Shown piece by piece: positions 51,338 through 59,408 of a stretch of DNA of 64,000 nt (positions are counted from its first letter, which is position 1; the number at the start of each line of letters is the position of its first letter). The position numbers were made by a program, and so were the translations under genes. Source of the DNA: Streptomyces sp. SAJ15 (GTDB lineage: Bacteria > Actinomycetota > Actinomycetes > Streptomycetales > Streptomycetaceae). Where the stretch lies: the NCBI RefSeq assembly GCF_007595705.1, contig NZ_NISY01000003.1, forward strand, positions 496,001 to 560,000, given 5' to 3'. The notes under the pieces are model-generated. The model did not search any database and was not told the DNA's origin. It saw only the letters and a program-made list of their open reading frames with translations.

Positions 51338-51994
51338 TCAGATGTAGGCGCCCGCCCGTGCCGCGGCCGCGGCCGCCTCCGCCGCGCGGTCCGCCGCGGC
51401 CTCGTCGAGGGGGCCGCCGCCGGCCAGCAGGCGGTAGTAGAGGGGGGCCGAGACGGCGCGGATCACCTCGTGGGCGTCGGTGCCCTCGGGCAGCTCGCCC
51501 CGGTCGACGGCCGCTCGGACGCAGGGCGCCCACTCCGCGACGCGGATCTCGTAGAAGCGGTGCAGGGCCTCTGCCGTCCTCGCGTCGGTCGTGGCCGCGG
51601 CGATGACCGCCTTGAACAGCGCGCCCTGGCGCGGGTCGGTGAGGGTGCGCCGCACGAGGGAGGCGTTGGCCTTCAGGTCGCCGAGCAGCGACCCCGTATC
51701 GGTGCGCGGCAGCGACTGCTCGGCCATGTCCGCCAGCAGGTCCGCGACCAGGCCGGCCACGGTCCCCCAGCGGCGGTAGACGGTGGTCTTCCCCACCTCC
51801 GCGCGGCGCGCGATGTCGGCGAGGTCCAACTGGGCGAAGCCGTGTTCGGCGAGCGCGTCCCCGGCCGCCTGGAGCACCGCCGCCCGCACCCGTGCCGTGC
51901 GTCCGCCGGGGCGGACGGTGCCGGGGCCGGCGGCCTCCGCGCCCTCGTGGCCTTCCCCGGCGCCTTGCCCGTGCGCATCGCCCTCATGAGCCAT
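51338..51994 (-). CDS. TetR-family regulator
   Basis: A 218-residue repressor-type protein. The N-terminal 30 residues are Gly-rich. The helix-turn-helix lies at about 40–85 (ALAEHGFAQLDLADIARRAEVGKTTVYRRWGTVAGLVADLL). The C-terminal ligand domain follows (LTDPRQGALFKAVIAAATTD, RFYEIRVAEWAPC). It is divergent from the aldo/keto reductase, and a direct repeat in the shared gap is the likely operator. Arginine-rich alternatives within the N-terminus make the start uncertain. Confidence 0.9.
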   Translation of the reverse strand: MAHEGDAHGQGAGEGHEGAEAAGPGTVRPGGRTARVRAAVLQAAGDALAEHGFAQLDLADIARRAEVGKTTVYRRWGTVAGLVADLLADMAEQSLPRTDTGSLLGDLKANASLVRRTLTDPRQGALFKAVIAAATTDARTAEALHRFYEIRVAEWAPCVRAAVDRGELPEGTDAHEVIRAVSAPLYYRLLAGGGPLDEAAADRAAEAAAAAARAGAYI

Positions 51995-52001
51995 AACGGG
52001 T

Positions 52002-52070
52002 CTCCAGTTCCATTAGTTGCTGATCTCTGTTACGGTGAAGCCATCTTAAGGGGGCTCCAGTCCCATTAAC
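52002..52070. promoter_or_regulatory. Direct repeats in TetR/reductase gap
   Basis: CTCCAGTTCCATTAGT (52002–52017) and CTCCAGTCCCATTAAC (52055–52070) match at 13 of 16 positions, 53 bp apart, one near each promoter. Candidate TetR binding sites. Confidence 0.5.
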
Positions 52071-52090
52071 TCTCCTTGGAGGGATCGACC

Positions 52091-53149
52091 ATGGAATACC
52101 GGCAGTTGGGCGCGTCCGGACTCAAGGTTCCCGCTCTGAGCTTCGGTGCCGGCACCTTCGGCGGCCAGGGGCCGCTCTTCGGCGCCTGGGGCACCACGGA
52201 TGCCGAGGAGGCACGTCGACTGGTCGACATCTGCCTGGAGGCCGGCATCACCATGTTCGACACCGCGGACGTCTACTCGGCGGGCGCCTCGGAGGAGGTG
52301 CTCGGGGCGGCGATCAAGGGCCGACGGGACCAGGTGCTGCTGTCGACCAAGACCAGCCTGCCGATGGGGGACGGGCCGGGCGACGCCGGCTCCTCCCGGT
52401 CCCGGCTGATCAGGGCCACCGAGGACGCGCTGCGTCGGCTCGACACCGACCACATCGACCTGTTCCAGCTGCACGCCTTCGACGCGAGCACCCCCGTCGA
52501 GGAGGTGCTGTCCACGCTCGACCTGCTGGTGCGGGCCGGGAAGATCCGTTACGTCGGGGTCTCCAACTTCGCCGGCTGGCAGCTGATGAAGTCCCTCGCC
52601 GCCGCCGAGAAGCACGGCTACCCGCGCTATGTGGCGCACCAGGTCTACTACTCGCTCGTCGGCCGTGACTACGAGTGGGAGCTCATGCCGCTCGGCCTCG
52701 ACCAGGGCGTCGGCGCCATGGTCTGGAGCCCGCTCGGCTGGGGGCGGCTCACCGGCAAGCTGCGCCGCGGCCGCCCGCTGCCGGCGGAGAGCCGGCTGCA
52801 CCAGACCGCCGACTACGGGCCGCCCGTCGAGGACGAGCACCTGTTCCGCGTGGTCGACGTCCTCGACGAGATCGCGGAGGAGACGGGCCGGACGATCCCG
52901 CAGATCGCCATCAACTGGCTGCTCCAGCGGCCCACCGTGTCCTCCGTCATCATCGGCGCCCGCAACGAGGCCCAGCTGCGGCAGAACATCGGCGCCGTCG
53001 GCTGGTCGCTCTCGCCCGAGCAGGTGGCCAGGCTCGACGCGGCCAGCCACAAGCCGGCCCCGTACCCGTACTTCCCGTACGAGCGGCAGGAGGGGTTCGC
53101 CCGGCTCAACCCGCCGGTCATCGCCCCCGCTCCGCGGCCGGCCTCCTGA
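52091..53149 (+). CDS. Aldo/keto reductase
   Basis: A 352-residue NADPH-dependent reductase. The catalytic tetrad is visible: Asp57 and Tyr62 (FDTADVYSAG), Lys87 (LSTKTS) and His128 (FQLHAFD). The C-terminal NADPH loop is SVIIGARNEAQLRQN. The family reduces a range of aldehydes and ketones, and this branch is common next to TetR or GlxA regulators. ATG 52091 has GGAGGG 7 nt upstream. Divergent from the TetR regulator, which is its likely repressor. Confidence 0.93.
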   Translation: MEYRQLGASGLKVPALSFGAGTFGGQGPLFGAWGTTDAEEARRLVDICLEAGITMFDTADVYSAGASEEVLGAAIKGRRDQVLLSTKTSLPMGDGPGDAGSSRSRLIRATEDALRRLDTDHIDLFQLHAFDASTPVEEVLSTLDLLVRAGKIRYVGVSNFAGWQLMKSLAAAEKHGYPRYVAHQVYYSLVGRDYEWELMPLGLDQGVGAMVWSPLGWGRLTGKLRRGRPLPAESRLHQTADYGPPVEDEHLFRVVDVLDEIAEETGRTIPQIAINWLLQRPTVSSVIIGARNEAQLRQNIGAVGWSLSPEQVARLDAASHKPAPYPYFPYERQEGFARLNPPVIAPAPRPAS

Positions 53150-53171
53150 CGTCGAGGCGCGGGGCGCCGGT

Positions 53172-54137
53172 TCAGGCTCCGGTGCGGAACGTGTGTCGAT
53201 ACGCCGTGGGCGACACCCCGATCGTCGCGGTCAGGTGCTGCCGGAGCGAGGCGCCGGTGCCGAAGCCCGCCTCCGCGGCGACCCGGTCCACGGGCAGGTC
53301 GGTGGTCTCCAGCAGGCGGCGAGCGCGCTCGACGCGCTGTCGGGTCAGCCACTGGCCGGGTGCCACCCCCACCTCGTCCCGGAACCGCCGGGAGAACGTG
53401 CGGACGCTCATCCGGGCGTGCCCGGCCATCTCGGCCAGCGAGACGGGCCGGTGGAGCTGGGTGAGCGCCCAGGAGCGCGTCGCCGAGGTGGTCGCCGCGG
53501 CGGGTTCGGGCATCGGCCGCTCGATGAACTGCGCCTGCCCGCCCTCCCGCCAGGGCGGCACCACACACAGCCGCGCGACGCGGTTGGCGACCTCGCTGCC
53601 GTGGTCGCGGCGGACGAGGTGCAGACAGAGGTCCACGCCGGCGGCGACGCCCGCCGCCGTGAGCACCTCCCCGTCGTCCACGAACAGCACCTCCGGGTCG
53701 ACCTTGACGTTCGGGAAGGCCCGTTGGAAGTGCGCGGCCTCGTTCCAGTGCGTGGTCGCGGGGCGGCCGTCGAGCAGACCGGCCGCCGCCAGGACGTACG
53801 AGGCGGTGCAGATCGAGACGGTGCGGGTGCCCGGCCGCAGCCCGGCCAGGGCCGCCGCGACCGGTTCGGGGAGCCAGACCCGGTCGTCCTGCGGGCCGCA
53901 GGTGAAGGGCGGGATCACCAGCGTGTCCGCCGTCGGGACGACCGTGCTCCCGTGCTCCACCGCCACCGCGAAGTCGGCGCTGGTGCGTACCGGTCGGCCG
54001 TCCAGGCTGCAGGTGAGCACCTCGTAGAGCGGCTCGCCGTCCGGTCCGGACGCGGTGCCGAAGATCCGCACCGGGATGCTCAGTTCGAAGGGGTAGACCC
54101 CGTCGAGCGCGAGGACGACGACGCGATGGACGGCCAT
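53172..54137 (-). CDS. GlxA-type AraC-family regulator
   Basis: A 321-residue regulator. Residues 5–170 form a DJ-1/PfpI-like domain (VVLALDGVYPFELSIP, VSICTASYVLAAAGLLDG with the nucleophile-elbow Cys). Residues 215–315 form a double helix-turn-helix (SLAEMAGHARMSVRTFSRRFRDEVG, VDRVAAEAGFGTGASLRQHL). Such proteins usually activate or repress an adjacent oxidoreductase gene. It is divergent from the quinone-oxidoreductase gene, with an inverted repeat in between. Confidence 0.92.
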   Translation of the reverse strand: MAVHRVVVLALDGVYPFELSIPVRIFGTASGPDGEPLYEVLTCSLDGRPVRTSADFAVAVEHGSTVVPTADTLVIPPFTCGPQDDRVWLPEPVAAALAGLRPGTRTVSICTASYVLAAAGLLDGRPATTHWNEAAHFQRAFPNVKVDPEVLFVDDGEVLTAAGVAAGVDLCLHLVRRDHGSEVANRVARLCVVPPWREGGQAQFIERPMPEPAAATTSATRSWALTQLHRPVSLAEMAGHARMSVRTFSRRFRDEVGVAPGQWLTRQRVERARRLLETTDLPVDRVAAEAGFGTGASLRQHLTATIGVSPTAYRHTFRTGA

Positions 54138-54171
54138 GGCCAGATCCTTTCAGATTATGGCCATCTGGCCA
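54137..54171. promoter_or_regulatory. Inverted repeat in glxA-like/oxidoreductase gap
   Basis: TGGCCAGAT (54137–54145) and ATCTGGCCA (54163–54171) form a perfect 9-bp dyad with a 17-bp spacer, and the right arm overlaps a second TGGCCA (54158). Autoregulatory site candidate, since it abuts the regulator's start codon. Confidence 0.6.
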
Positions 54172-54265
54172 ATCGTTGCGGGTGGCCGGACTTGGCAATC
54201 TTGTCCGCACGAGGTCGCCCACCAGGGAGAACGGCCATCCGGACAGCGGAGAAGGAGAGTTGACG

Positions 54266-55204
54266 ATGCGTGCGATCGGACAGGACACGTTCGGCGGGCC
54301 CGAGGTGCTGAAGGTGGTCGAGGTGGAGCGTCCGGAGCCCGGTCCGGCCGAGGTGCTCGTGCGGGTGCACGCCGCCGGCGTCAACCCGACCGACTCGTGG
54401 CACCGCGGCACCGGCGGCCTGGCCGGCGACGCCGCCCCGGTCCGGCTCGGCTGGGACGTCTCCGGCGTGGTCGAGGCGGTCGGCCCGGGGGTCACCCTCT
54501 TCCAGCCCGGCGACGAGGTGTTCGGCATGCCCCGCCACCCGCTCCCGGCCGGCACCTACGCCGAGTACGTCACCTCGCCCGCCCGCCACCTGGTGCGCAA
54601 GCCCGCGTCCCTCACCCATGTCCAGGCGGCCGCCCTGCCGCTGGCCGCCCTCACCGCCTGGCAGGCCCTCGTCGACACCGCCGACGTCCGCCCCGGCCAG
54701 CGCGTCCTCATCCACGCCGCCGCCGGCGGCGTGGGCCACCTCGCCGTCCAGATCGCCAAGTCCCGCGGCGCGTATGTCATCGGCACCGCCCGTGCGGCCA
54801 AGCACGACTTCCTGCGCGGCCTCGGCGCCGACGAGGTCGTGGACTACACCGAGACCGACTTCGCCACCGCCGTCGGCGACATCGACGTCGTCCTCGACAC
54901 CATCGGCGGCGACTACGGCCCTCGCTCCCTGCGCACCCTGCGCCCCGGTGGTCTCGTCGTCTCCCTCGCCTCCCCGGCCGAGGCCGCACTCGCCGTCGAA
55001 GCCCGCGAGCTGGGGCTGCGCTCCACCTTCCTGGTCGTCGAGGCGGACCAGGCGGGCATGCGGGAGATCGCCGCCCTGGCCGAGTCCGGAACGCTCCGCG
55101 CCGAGATCGCCACCACCCTGTCGCTCGAACTGGCCGCCAGGGCACACGAGATCGGGGAGACCGGCCGCACCACCGGGAAGATCGTCCTCACCGTCGCCGA
55201 CTGA
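54266..55204 (+). CDS. Zinc-independent quinone-oxidoreductase-like MDR protein
   Basis: A 312-residue medium-chain dehydrogenase/reductase. It opens with the groES-like fold (MRAIGQDTFGGPEVLKVVEVERPEPGPAEVLVRVHAAGVNP). The NADPH-binding motif is LIHAAAGGVGHLAVQIAKSRGAYVIG. No zinc ligand Cys are present, so it is of the quinone-reductase type. ATG 54266 has GAAGGAGAG upstream. It is convergent with the ArsR gene. The GlxA-type regulator is divergent and is its likely controller. Confidence 0.92.
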   Translation: MRAIGQDTFGGPEVLKVVEVERPEPGPAEVLVRVHAAGVNPTDSWHRGTGGLAGDAAPVRLGWDVSGVVEAVGPGVTLFQPGDEVFGMPRHPLPAGTYAEYVTSPARHLVRKPASLTHVQAAALPLAALTAWQALVDTADVRPGQRVLIHAAAGGVGHLAVQIAKSRGAYVIGTARAAKHDFLRGLGADEVVDYTETDFATAVGDIDVVLDTIGGDYGPRSLRTLRPGGLVVSLASPAEAALAVEARELGLRSTFLVVEADQAGMREIAALAESGTLRAEIATTLSLELAARAHEIGETGRTTGKIVLTVAD

Positions 55205-55216
55205 GCCCGCGGCCCA

Positions 55217-55630
55217 CTACACGGGCCGGGGCTCCGTGCGCCCCGCACCCCGCGGAGCCACCCCGGCCGGGGCCGGCCCCTGCGCCGAAGCCGCCGCGGC
55301 CGGAGCCTCCAGAAGTGAGGAGAGCCGCGCCAACGCCGCGGGCAGCGCCCGGTAGTACACCCAGGTGCCCCGCCGCTCGGAGGCCACGAGCCCGGCCTCA
55401 CGCAGCACCTTGAGGTGGTGCGAGATCGTCGGCTGGGTGACGTCGAACCGGTCGATGAGGTCGCCCACCCCGGCCTTGCCACCCTCATGCGAGGCGATCA
55501 GCGACAACAGCCGCAGCCGCACGGGGTCCGCGAGCGCCTTGAACACCTTCGCCAGATCGACGGCCGCCGCCTCGTCCAACGGTTCGCGCGCCATCGGTGC
55601 CGGCTCGCGAACCCGGCCCCCTGGTCTCAC
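55217..55630 (-). CDS. ArsR-family regulator lacking metal-binding Cys
   Basis: A 137-residue winged-helix protein: DLAKVFKALADPVRLRLLSLI, VGDLIDRFDVTQPTISHHLKVLREAGLVASERRGTWVYYRAL. In arsenic sensors the recognition helix is preceded by a CVCDL motif, but here it reads KAGVGDLI and the protein contains no Cys in that region. It is therefore unlikely to bind arsenic at the usual site and may respond to another signal. Start choice: GTG 55630 has AGGAGCG 8 nt upstream. ATG 55654 is also in frame but has no RBS. No ars genes are present. Confidence 0.85.
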   Translation of the reverse strand: MRPGGRVREPAPMAREPLDEAAAVDLAKVFKALADPVRLRLLSLIASHEGGKAGVGDLIDRFDVTQPTISHHLKVLREAGLVASERRGTWVYYRALPAALARLSSLLEAPAAAASAQGPAPAGVAPRGAGRTEPRPV

Positions 55631-55801
55631 TGTGGACGCTCCTGTGTGTGGCATGCGCACATGTTTACCGGTGAGGGTGCCGACCGCGGTCGGCCGGGGC
55701 GCATGACGCACGGCGTACGCGGGGAGCGCGGCTGAGGGACTCGCACCGGAGGGCAGAGGTACGCGACGGCGCCGCCGTGGAGGGAGGCGCGAGACGTTCC
55801 C

Positions 55802-55834
55802 GGGGCCGCCCGCCGACTCCCGGCGGGCGGCCCC
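55802..55834 (-). terminator. M6 peptidase terminator
   Basis: GGGGCCGCCCGCCG (55802–55815) pairs perfectly with 55821–55834, 22 bp after the peptidase stop. Confidence 0.8.
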
Positions 55835-55856
55835 AGAGCCATTCCGCGCTATGTGG

Positions 55857-57086
55857 TCACCATTTGTAGGTCCAGACCGTGTCGTCGTACGCGCCGGAGC
55901 TGTTGACGTGGATCCGGATGCGGGCGGTGTCGTCCTGGAACGTCTGGCCGGGTTTCCACGTCTGCATGTCGAGCGTGGCGCAGTTCCCGGCGGGTGCGGC
56001 GGCTTTGGGGTTGGTCACCACGCGGACCGGTCCGTCGCCGCTGGCGACCGAGGTGTCGATCTTGTAGATCAGTACGCCGGTGGCGCAGGCTTTGGAGTCG
56101 TTGCCGGCGGCCTTGCGGGACTCGGCGACGTAGGCCGTGGTGCCGCTGGTCTTGATCACCGCCACCTTGTAGCCGTCGCCCCCGTGTTCCACGCCGTTCA
56201 GCTTGGTGGCGTACGTGCCCGACGTGGACAGGCAGGAGACCTGGCCGTCGGTGATCCATCCGAGCTTCCACGCGTGCCAGCCGAGGAACTGCGGGGCCGG
56301 GCCGCTCACCTTGCCCATGAGGTCCCAGCCGCCGACGTACCGGTGCTGTTCGCCGTTGAAGGCGTAGAGGTCGGGCAGGCCGAAGGTGTGTCCGGTCTCG
56401 TGGTCGGCGACCTTGTAGCCCCAGTGCCACATGTCCTGTCCGAAGGTCACCGCCCACTTGATCGCCACCCAGGCGTTCGTCGCCTTGTTCCAGACCCAGG
56501 TCGGGTTGGCGGGGTCCTGGACCCAGGTGGGGGTGTGCGTGATCGCGGCCGCGGTACTGGTCGGCACGATGTAGAACATGTCGTAGTCGGCGAGGTTGAC
56601 GCCCGCGTCGGCGGCGCCGGCGAGCGCGTCCTTCACATAGACCCGGTGCGTGTCCCAGGAGAACCCGCGCGCCCAGTTGTAGCCGGTGGAGTTCTTCGGC
56701 ATGCGCACCCAGTTGCCGTACGGGGCGCGCATGTCCAGCCAGACCTTGCCGTTGGACGCCTTCCACATCCAGTCGGCGGCGCCGGATATCTGGTTGTAGT
56801 AGCGATCGAGGGGCGTGGTGGTCCCGACGGCGTCGGGGAAGTCCACGTAGATCACGCCCACGCGCTTGGTGCCCTCCGGCTTCTGGAACCTGTTGTAGCC
56901 GGTTTGCTGGCCCTCGTCGGTGTAGCCGGTCGTTCCCTGGAGCGCACAGTCCGAGGTGCTTCCGTTGGACCCCTGGGCGGTGTCGGCGGGGGCGATGACC
57001 AGGGCGAGCAAGGCGACCAGGGCGGCGGACAGGACAAGGACGGGCGCCGCGACGCGCGGGCGCCACGACGCGAGTGGGGATCTCAT
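55857..57086 (-). CDS. Secreted M6-type metallopeptidase
   Basis: A 409-residue precursor. The signal peptide covers about residues 1–38 (RPRVAAPVLVLSAALVALLALVIAPADTAQ). The catalytic site is HETGHTFGLPDLY (HExxHxxGxxD; zinc via two His and Asp). Upstream blocks KRVGVIYVDFPDA, DYDMFYIVP and downstream GWDLMGKVSGPAPQFLGWHAWKLGWI match the immune-inhibitor-A/M6 family. The family degrades extracellular proteins. Immediately upstream of the ATG three tandem copies of a GGAGG-containing 20–21-bp unit occur. Probably monocistronic. Confidence 0.93.
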   Translation of the reverse strand: MRSPLASWRPRVAAPVLVLSAALVALLALVIAPADTAQGSNGSTSDCALQGTTGYTDEGQQTGYNRFQKPEGTKRVGVIYVDFPDAVGTTTPLDRYYNQISGAADWMWKASNGKVWLDMRAPYGNWVRMPKNSTGYNWARGFSWDTHRVYVKDALAGAADAGVNLADYDMFYIVPTSTAAAITHTPTWVQDPANPTWVWNKATNAWVAIKWAVTFGQDMWHWGYKVADHETGHTFGLPDLYAFNGEQHRYVGGWDLMGKVSGPAPQFLGWHAWKLGWITDGQVSCLSTSGTYATKLNGVEHGGDGYKVAVIKTSGTTAYVAESRKAAGNDSKACATGVLIYKIDTSVASGDGPVRVVTNPKAAAPAGNCATLDMQTWKPGQTFQDDTARIRIHVNSSGAYDDTVWTYKW

Positions 57087-57150
57087 GGTGTGCCTCCGTG
57101 GGGAGAGGTACGCCTCTGTGGGGGAGAGGTGTGCCTCCGTGGGGGGAGCC
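57087..57150. repeat. Triplicated RBS-containing repeat upstream of M6 peptidase
   Basis: Three units: 57087–57106, 57107–57127 and 57128–57150, each containing GCCTC(C/T)(G/T)TGGGG. Read on the coding (minus) strand each supplies a GGAGG or AGAGG ribosome-binding sequence. The unit next to the gene gives GGAGG 6 nt before the ATG. It looks like a recent slippage duplication. Confidence 0.75.
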
Positions 57151-57492
57151 CGCTCTCTGCCATGCGGGCATGACGTTCTGTTGCCTGCCGATGTGTTGGG
57201 GACAGGATGCCGATGCGGCGGCGGTGTCGAAAGCTAGTGGATCTCCACAACAGGGTGCTATGGGGCGGGAATCGTGTCGCCGCGATCACCAGCGGTTATC
57301 GGGAATCCGTGCTCGGAAGCGAAACGAGACGCCGGTCCGGGCCTCCCCGTACGTGCCCTGTGCCCTGTCCACCACGGTGATCCACTGTGATCAGCGGCCA
57401 CCTGGCCCGCCGGCGGCGCGGGGCGGCGGCAGCGTCCGCCACGAAAACCCGTGGAACCACGTGCTCGGCTGTGTCAGGCTGGGCGGCGTCCA
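57151..57492. other. Intergenic region upstream of M6 peptidase and tRNA
   Basis: No gene seen. It must contain the peptidase promoter and any tRNA promoter. Composition falls below the surrounding GC near 57220–57320. Confidence 0.5.
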
Positions 57493-57568
57493 AGGGGTGT
57501 AGCTCAGAGGCCAGAGCGCCGGTCTCCAAAACCGGATGTCGCAGGTTCGACTCCTGCCACCCCTGCCA
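57493..57568 (+). tRNA. trnW: tRNA-Trp (CCA)
   Basis: Cloverleaf complete: acceptor AGGGGTG/CACCCCT, D stem GCTC/GAGC, anticodon stem CCGGT/ACCGG with loop CTCCAAA (anticodon CCA), T stem GCAGG/CCTGC with loop TTCGACT, discriminator G and an encoded CCA (57566–57568). It lies directly left of the first tRNA-Gly-like repeat. Confidence 0.9.
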
Positions 57569-57630
57569 CAGCCTCCACAACCGGGCGTCGAATCCGCCGG
57601 GAGAGTTCGTGGGGGCGAGGTCCAGACGAA

Positions 57631-57712
57631 CAACAAGGCCCAGGTCGCTGACCTGGGCCTTCGTTGTGGAGCGGGTGACGAGAATCGAACTCGCGCTCTG
57701 AGCTTGGGAATC
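57631..57712 (-). repeat. Attachment-site-like repeat A: tRNA-Gly 3′ half plus terminator
   Basis: Read on the minus strand it contains the sequence from the anticodon loop of a tRNA-Gly (TTCCCAAGCTC) through the T arm (GAGTTCGATTCTC) and acceptor end (GTCACCCGCTCCA), then a perfect 12-bp hairpin terminator built on AAGGCCCAGGTC. The 5′ half of the tRNA is missing. This is the segment that tyrosine integrases of actinomycete elements duplicate when they integrate. A near-identical copy lies at 62635–62716. Confidence 0.85.
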
Positions 57713-57871
57713 CCGAGGCCCGACCGGGCGAACTCTGCCGTCCTGACCTGCGAAAACTCGGTTATGGGCGCATGGTGGCAAGCCTGATCACTGCCCTGTT
57801 GTGACCGCCGCTTACCGCCCGATGTGGCACGGAAGTGGCACGGGGAGTCCGCGCGCGGGCAGAGCCTCTGA
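57713..57871. other. Element-like flank right of repeat A
   Basis: Contains CTGACCTGCGA at 57743, GTTGTGACC, TTACCG and a GTGGCACG pair near 57826. The same motifs in the same order flank repeat B (62745 onward), so the homology of the two sites extends past the tRNA part. No gene seen. Confidence 0.5.
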
Positions 57872-58216
57872 TCGTGGGGGCGCAGTCTCATCACCGCGTT
57901 GAGCCGGCATCTCGGCCCGATCACCCGCGTCGGACTGGACGCGAGTGCCTGGGAGGAACTGCCGACGCGACTGGTCATCGACGATCGGGTCGTCCACCTC
58001 GACTCCTTCCCGGTCGGTGACGACACCGTCCTCATCACCCGGGGCGACCAGGATCATTTCTCCCTGCTGGTCGTCCCCCCGCAGGCGGCGCCGGACGCCG
58101 CACGCGCCGCGATGGCCCAGGCCGTACGAGCCGACAACATCACCTCAGTCGAGCACATCCTCATCGACCCCGGGACCAATCCCGGCACACCTGGCCTCAA
58201 GGGGTCCTGGCCGTAG
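57872..58216 (+). pseudogene. DUF5994 gene, 5′-truncated
   Basis: The frame holds the C-terminal two thirds of a DUF5994 protein: LGPITRVGLDASAWEELPTRLVIDDRVVHLDSFPVGDD, then HFSLLVVPPQAAPDAARAAMAQAVRADN. Homology appears to continue upstream of the first usable start (TTG 57899) to an in-frame stop at 57869–57871, and the usual N-terminal 40–50 residues are absent. I read it as a gene decapitated by the element boundary; expression of a 105-residue product is possible. Confidence 0.6.
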
Positions 58217-58274
58217 CCACCCGCTTTCACACGTGTCCGTCCGGGGCTCGAGCCGACCGTCCGCGCCCACGCGA

Positions 58275-58625
58275 TCAGCTCGAACCGGGACCGGAACTGT
58301 CGGACGCTTCCTTCGCGGCACGGCGGTACTCGGCGTTGATGCGCTGAGCTTCCTCAAGCTGGTCCTCGAGGATGACGATGCGGCAAGCGGCCTCGATCGG
58401 GGTTCCCCTGTCGACGAGTTCGCGGGCGCGGGCTGCGATCCGCAGTTGGTAGCGGGAGTACCGGCGATGTCCGCCTTCCGAGCGCAGCGGAGTGATCAGA
58501 CGGGCCTCACCGATGGCTCGGAGGAAGGCGGGGGTCGTGCCGAGCATTTCGGCGGCCCGGCCCATGGTGTACGCCGGGTAGTCGTCGTCGTCCAGACGAT
58601 CGCTGAGTGGAGTGTCTGCTGCCAT
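58275..58625 (-). CDS. MerR-like helix-turn-helix regulator
   Basis: A 116-residue protein. The MerR winged helix covers 18–85 ([56 protein letters not shown]). A coiled tail follows ([24 protein letters not shown]), with no Cys for metal sensing. It resembles HspR-type and other short MerR proteins. The ATG has GAGGTGAC upstream. Targets are unknown. It lies between the truncated DUF5994 gene and the cold-shock genes. Confidence 0.8.
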   Translation of the reverse strand: MAADTPLSDRLDDDDYPAYTMGRAAEMLGTTPAFLRAIGEARLITPLRSEGGHRRYSRYQLRIAARARELVDRGTPIEAACRIVILEDQLEEAQRINAEYRRAAKEASDSSGPGSS

Positions 58626-59408
58626 GTCACCTCGCTGTGCAAACGCGTCGAGGGGCCCTGGCGCCGTACGGCACCAGGGCCCCGAAGGAAATTCAACACC
58701 ATCTGTCGGCCCTAATGCTGTGCCGACCTTCTGTTTCCGCTACCCGGCCCGTGAGGCGAGGGGTGCGGGGATCGCGGCTGCGTGACCGGGGACCACCATC
58801 CAATCCGGGGTCTTGCGGTACCCGGACCGAGAGCTTCCCGGGCCGGGCGATCCTGATGGCGTCTGCTCCTCCGTCCTTCCTCTGAACCAACCACTGGGTG
58901 AACGGGTACTGCGGTACTGCGTCGGTGATGCTGATGGCAGCCCCTCGACCTGCGGGCTGCCCAGTGCGGCTCTCAGTCCCGTCACCGTTCTGCGAACACC
59001 TTGGCTTCGGAGCTCCAGAGCCGCACTGACCTGCGAACTTCAGGTACTGCTACCCGCCAGTTCGTGTCTGCCGGGTCTCACTTGACCGTGTCAACGAGAA
59101 AAAGGTTAACCGCGCCGGGGCTCAATGTCTACTCTGGCAAAAGTAGATTTTGGCGCCGGCAGGCCACAGGTATCCTGTGGCCTGCGATAACGGTGGAACA
59201 AGTCGTCGTGGGCGGCGGCAACGGATGCGTGTGCCAGCGGTCCCGAAGGACTGCTTCCGTCTCGGCCACCGCGGGCAGCGAGACGCTGCTTTCCCCCGCC
59301 CGGCCAGGAGCCTTCGCACGGACGGCGAGGCGGCGAAACGGCGGTGAGGGCCCTGCCGACGCGCGTCGGCAGGGCCCTCACCGGGTCTCTGGTGGCGGTT
59401 TCCGCCTG
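58626..59408. other. Non-coding, scrambled region within the putative island
   Basis: No gene seen. It has a hairpin at 58652–58683 (GGGGCCCTGG/CCAGGGCCCC), a third CTGACCTGCGA motif at 59026–59036, and the palindrome at 59343–59382. Composition is lower in GC than the flanks. Confidence 0.5.
59343..59382. terminator. 40-bp perfect palindrome, terminator-like
   Basis: GGTGAGGGCCCTGCCGACGC (59343–59362) is followed by its exact reverse complement (59363–59382) with no spacer. Placed 27 bp beyond the stop of the SCO5918-like gene, it can end transcription in either direction. Confidence 0.75.

Noticed and set aside
58684..59340. Open frames within the scrambled region
   Set aside because: Short, mutually overlapping, with poor starts and no family resemblance.
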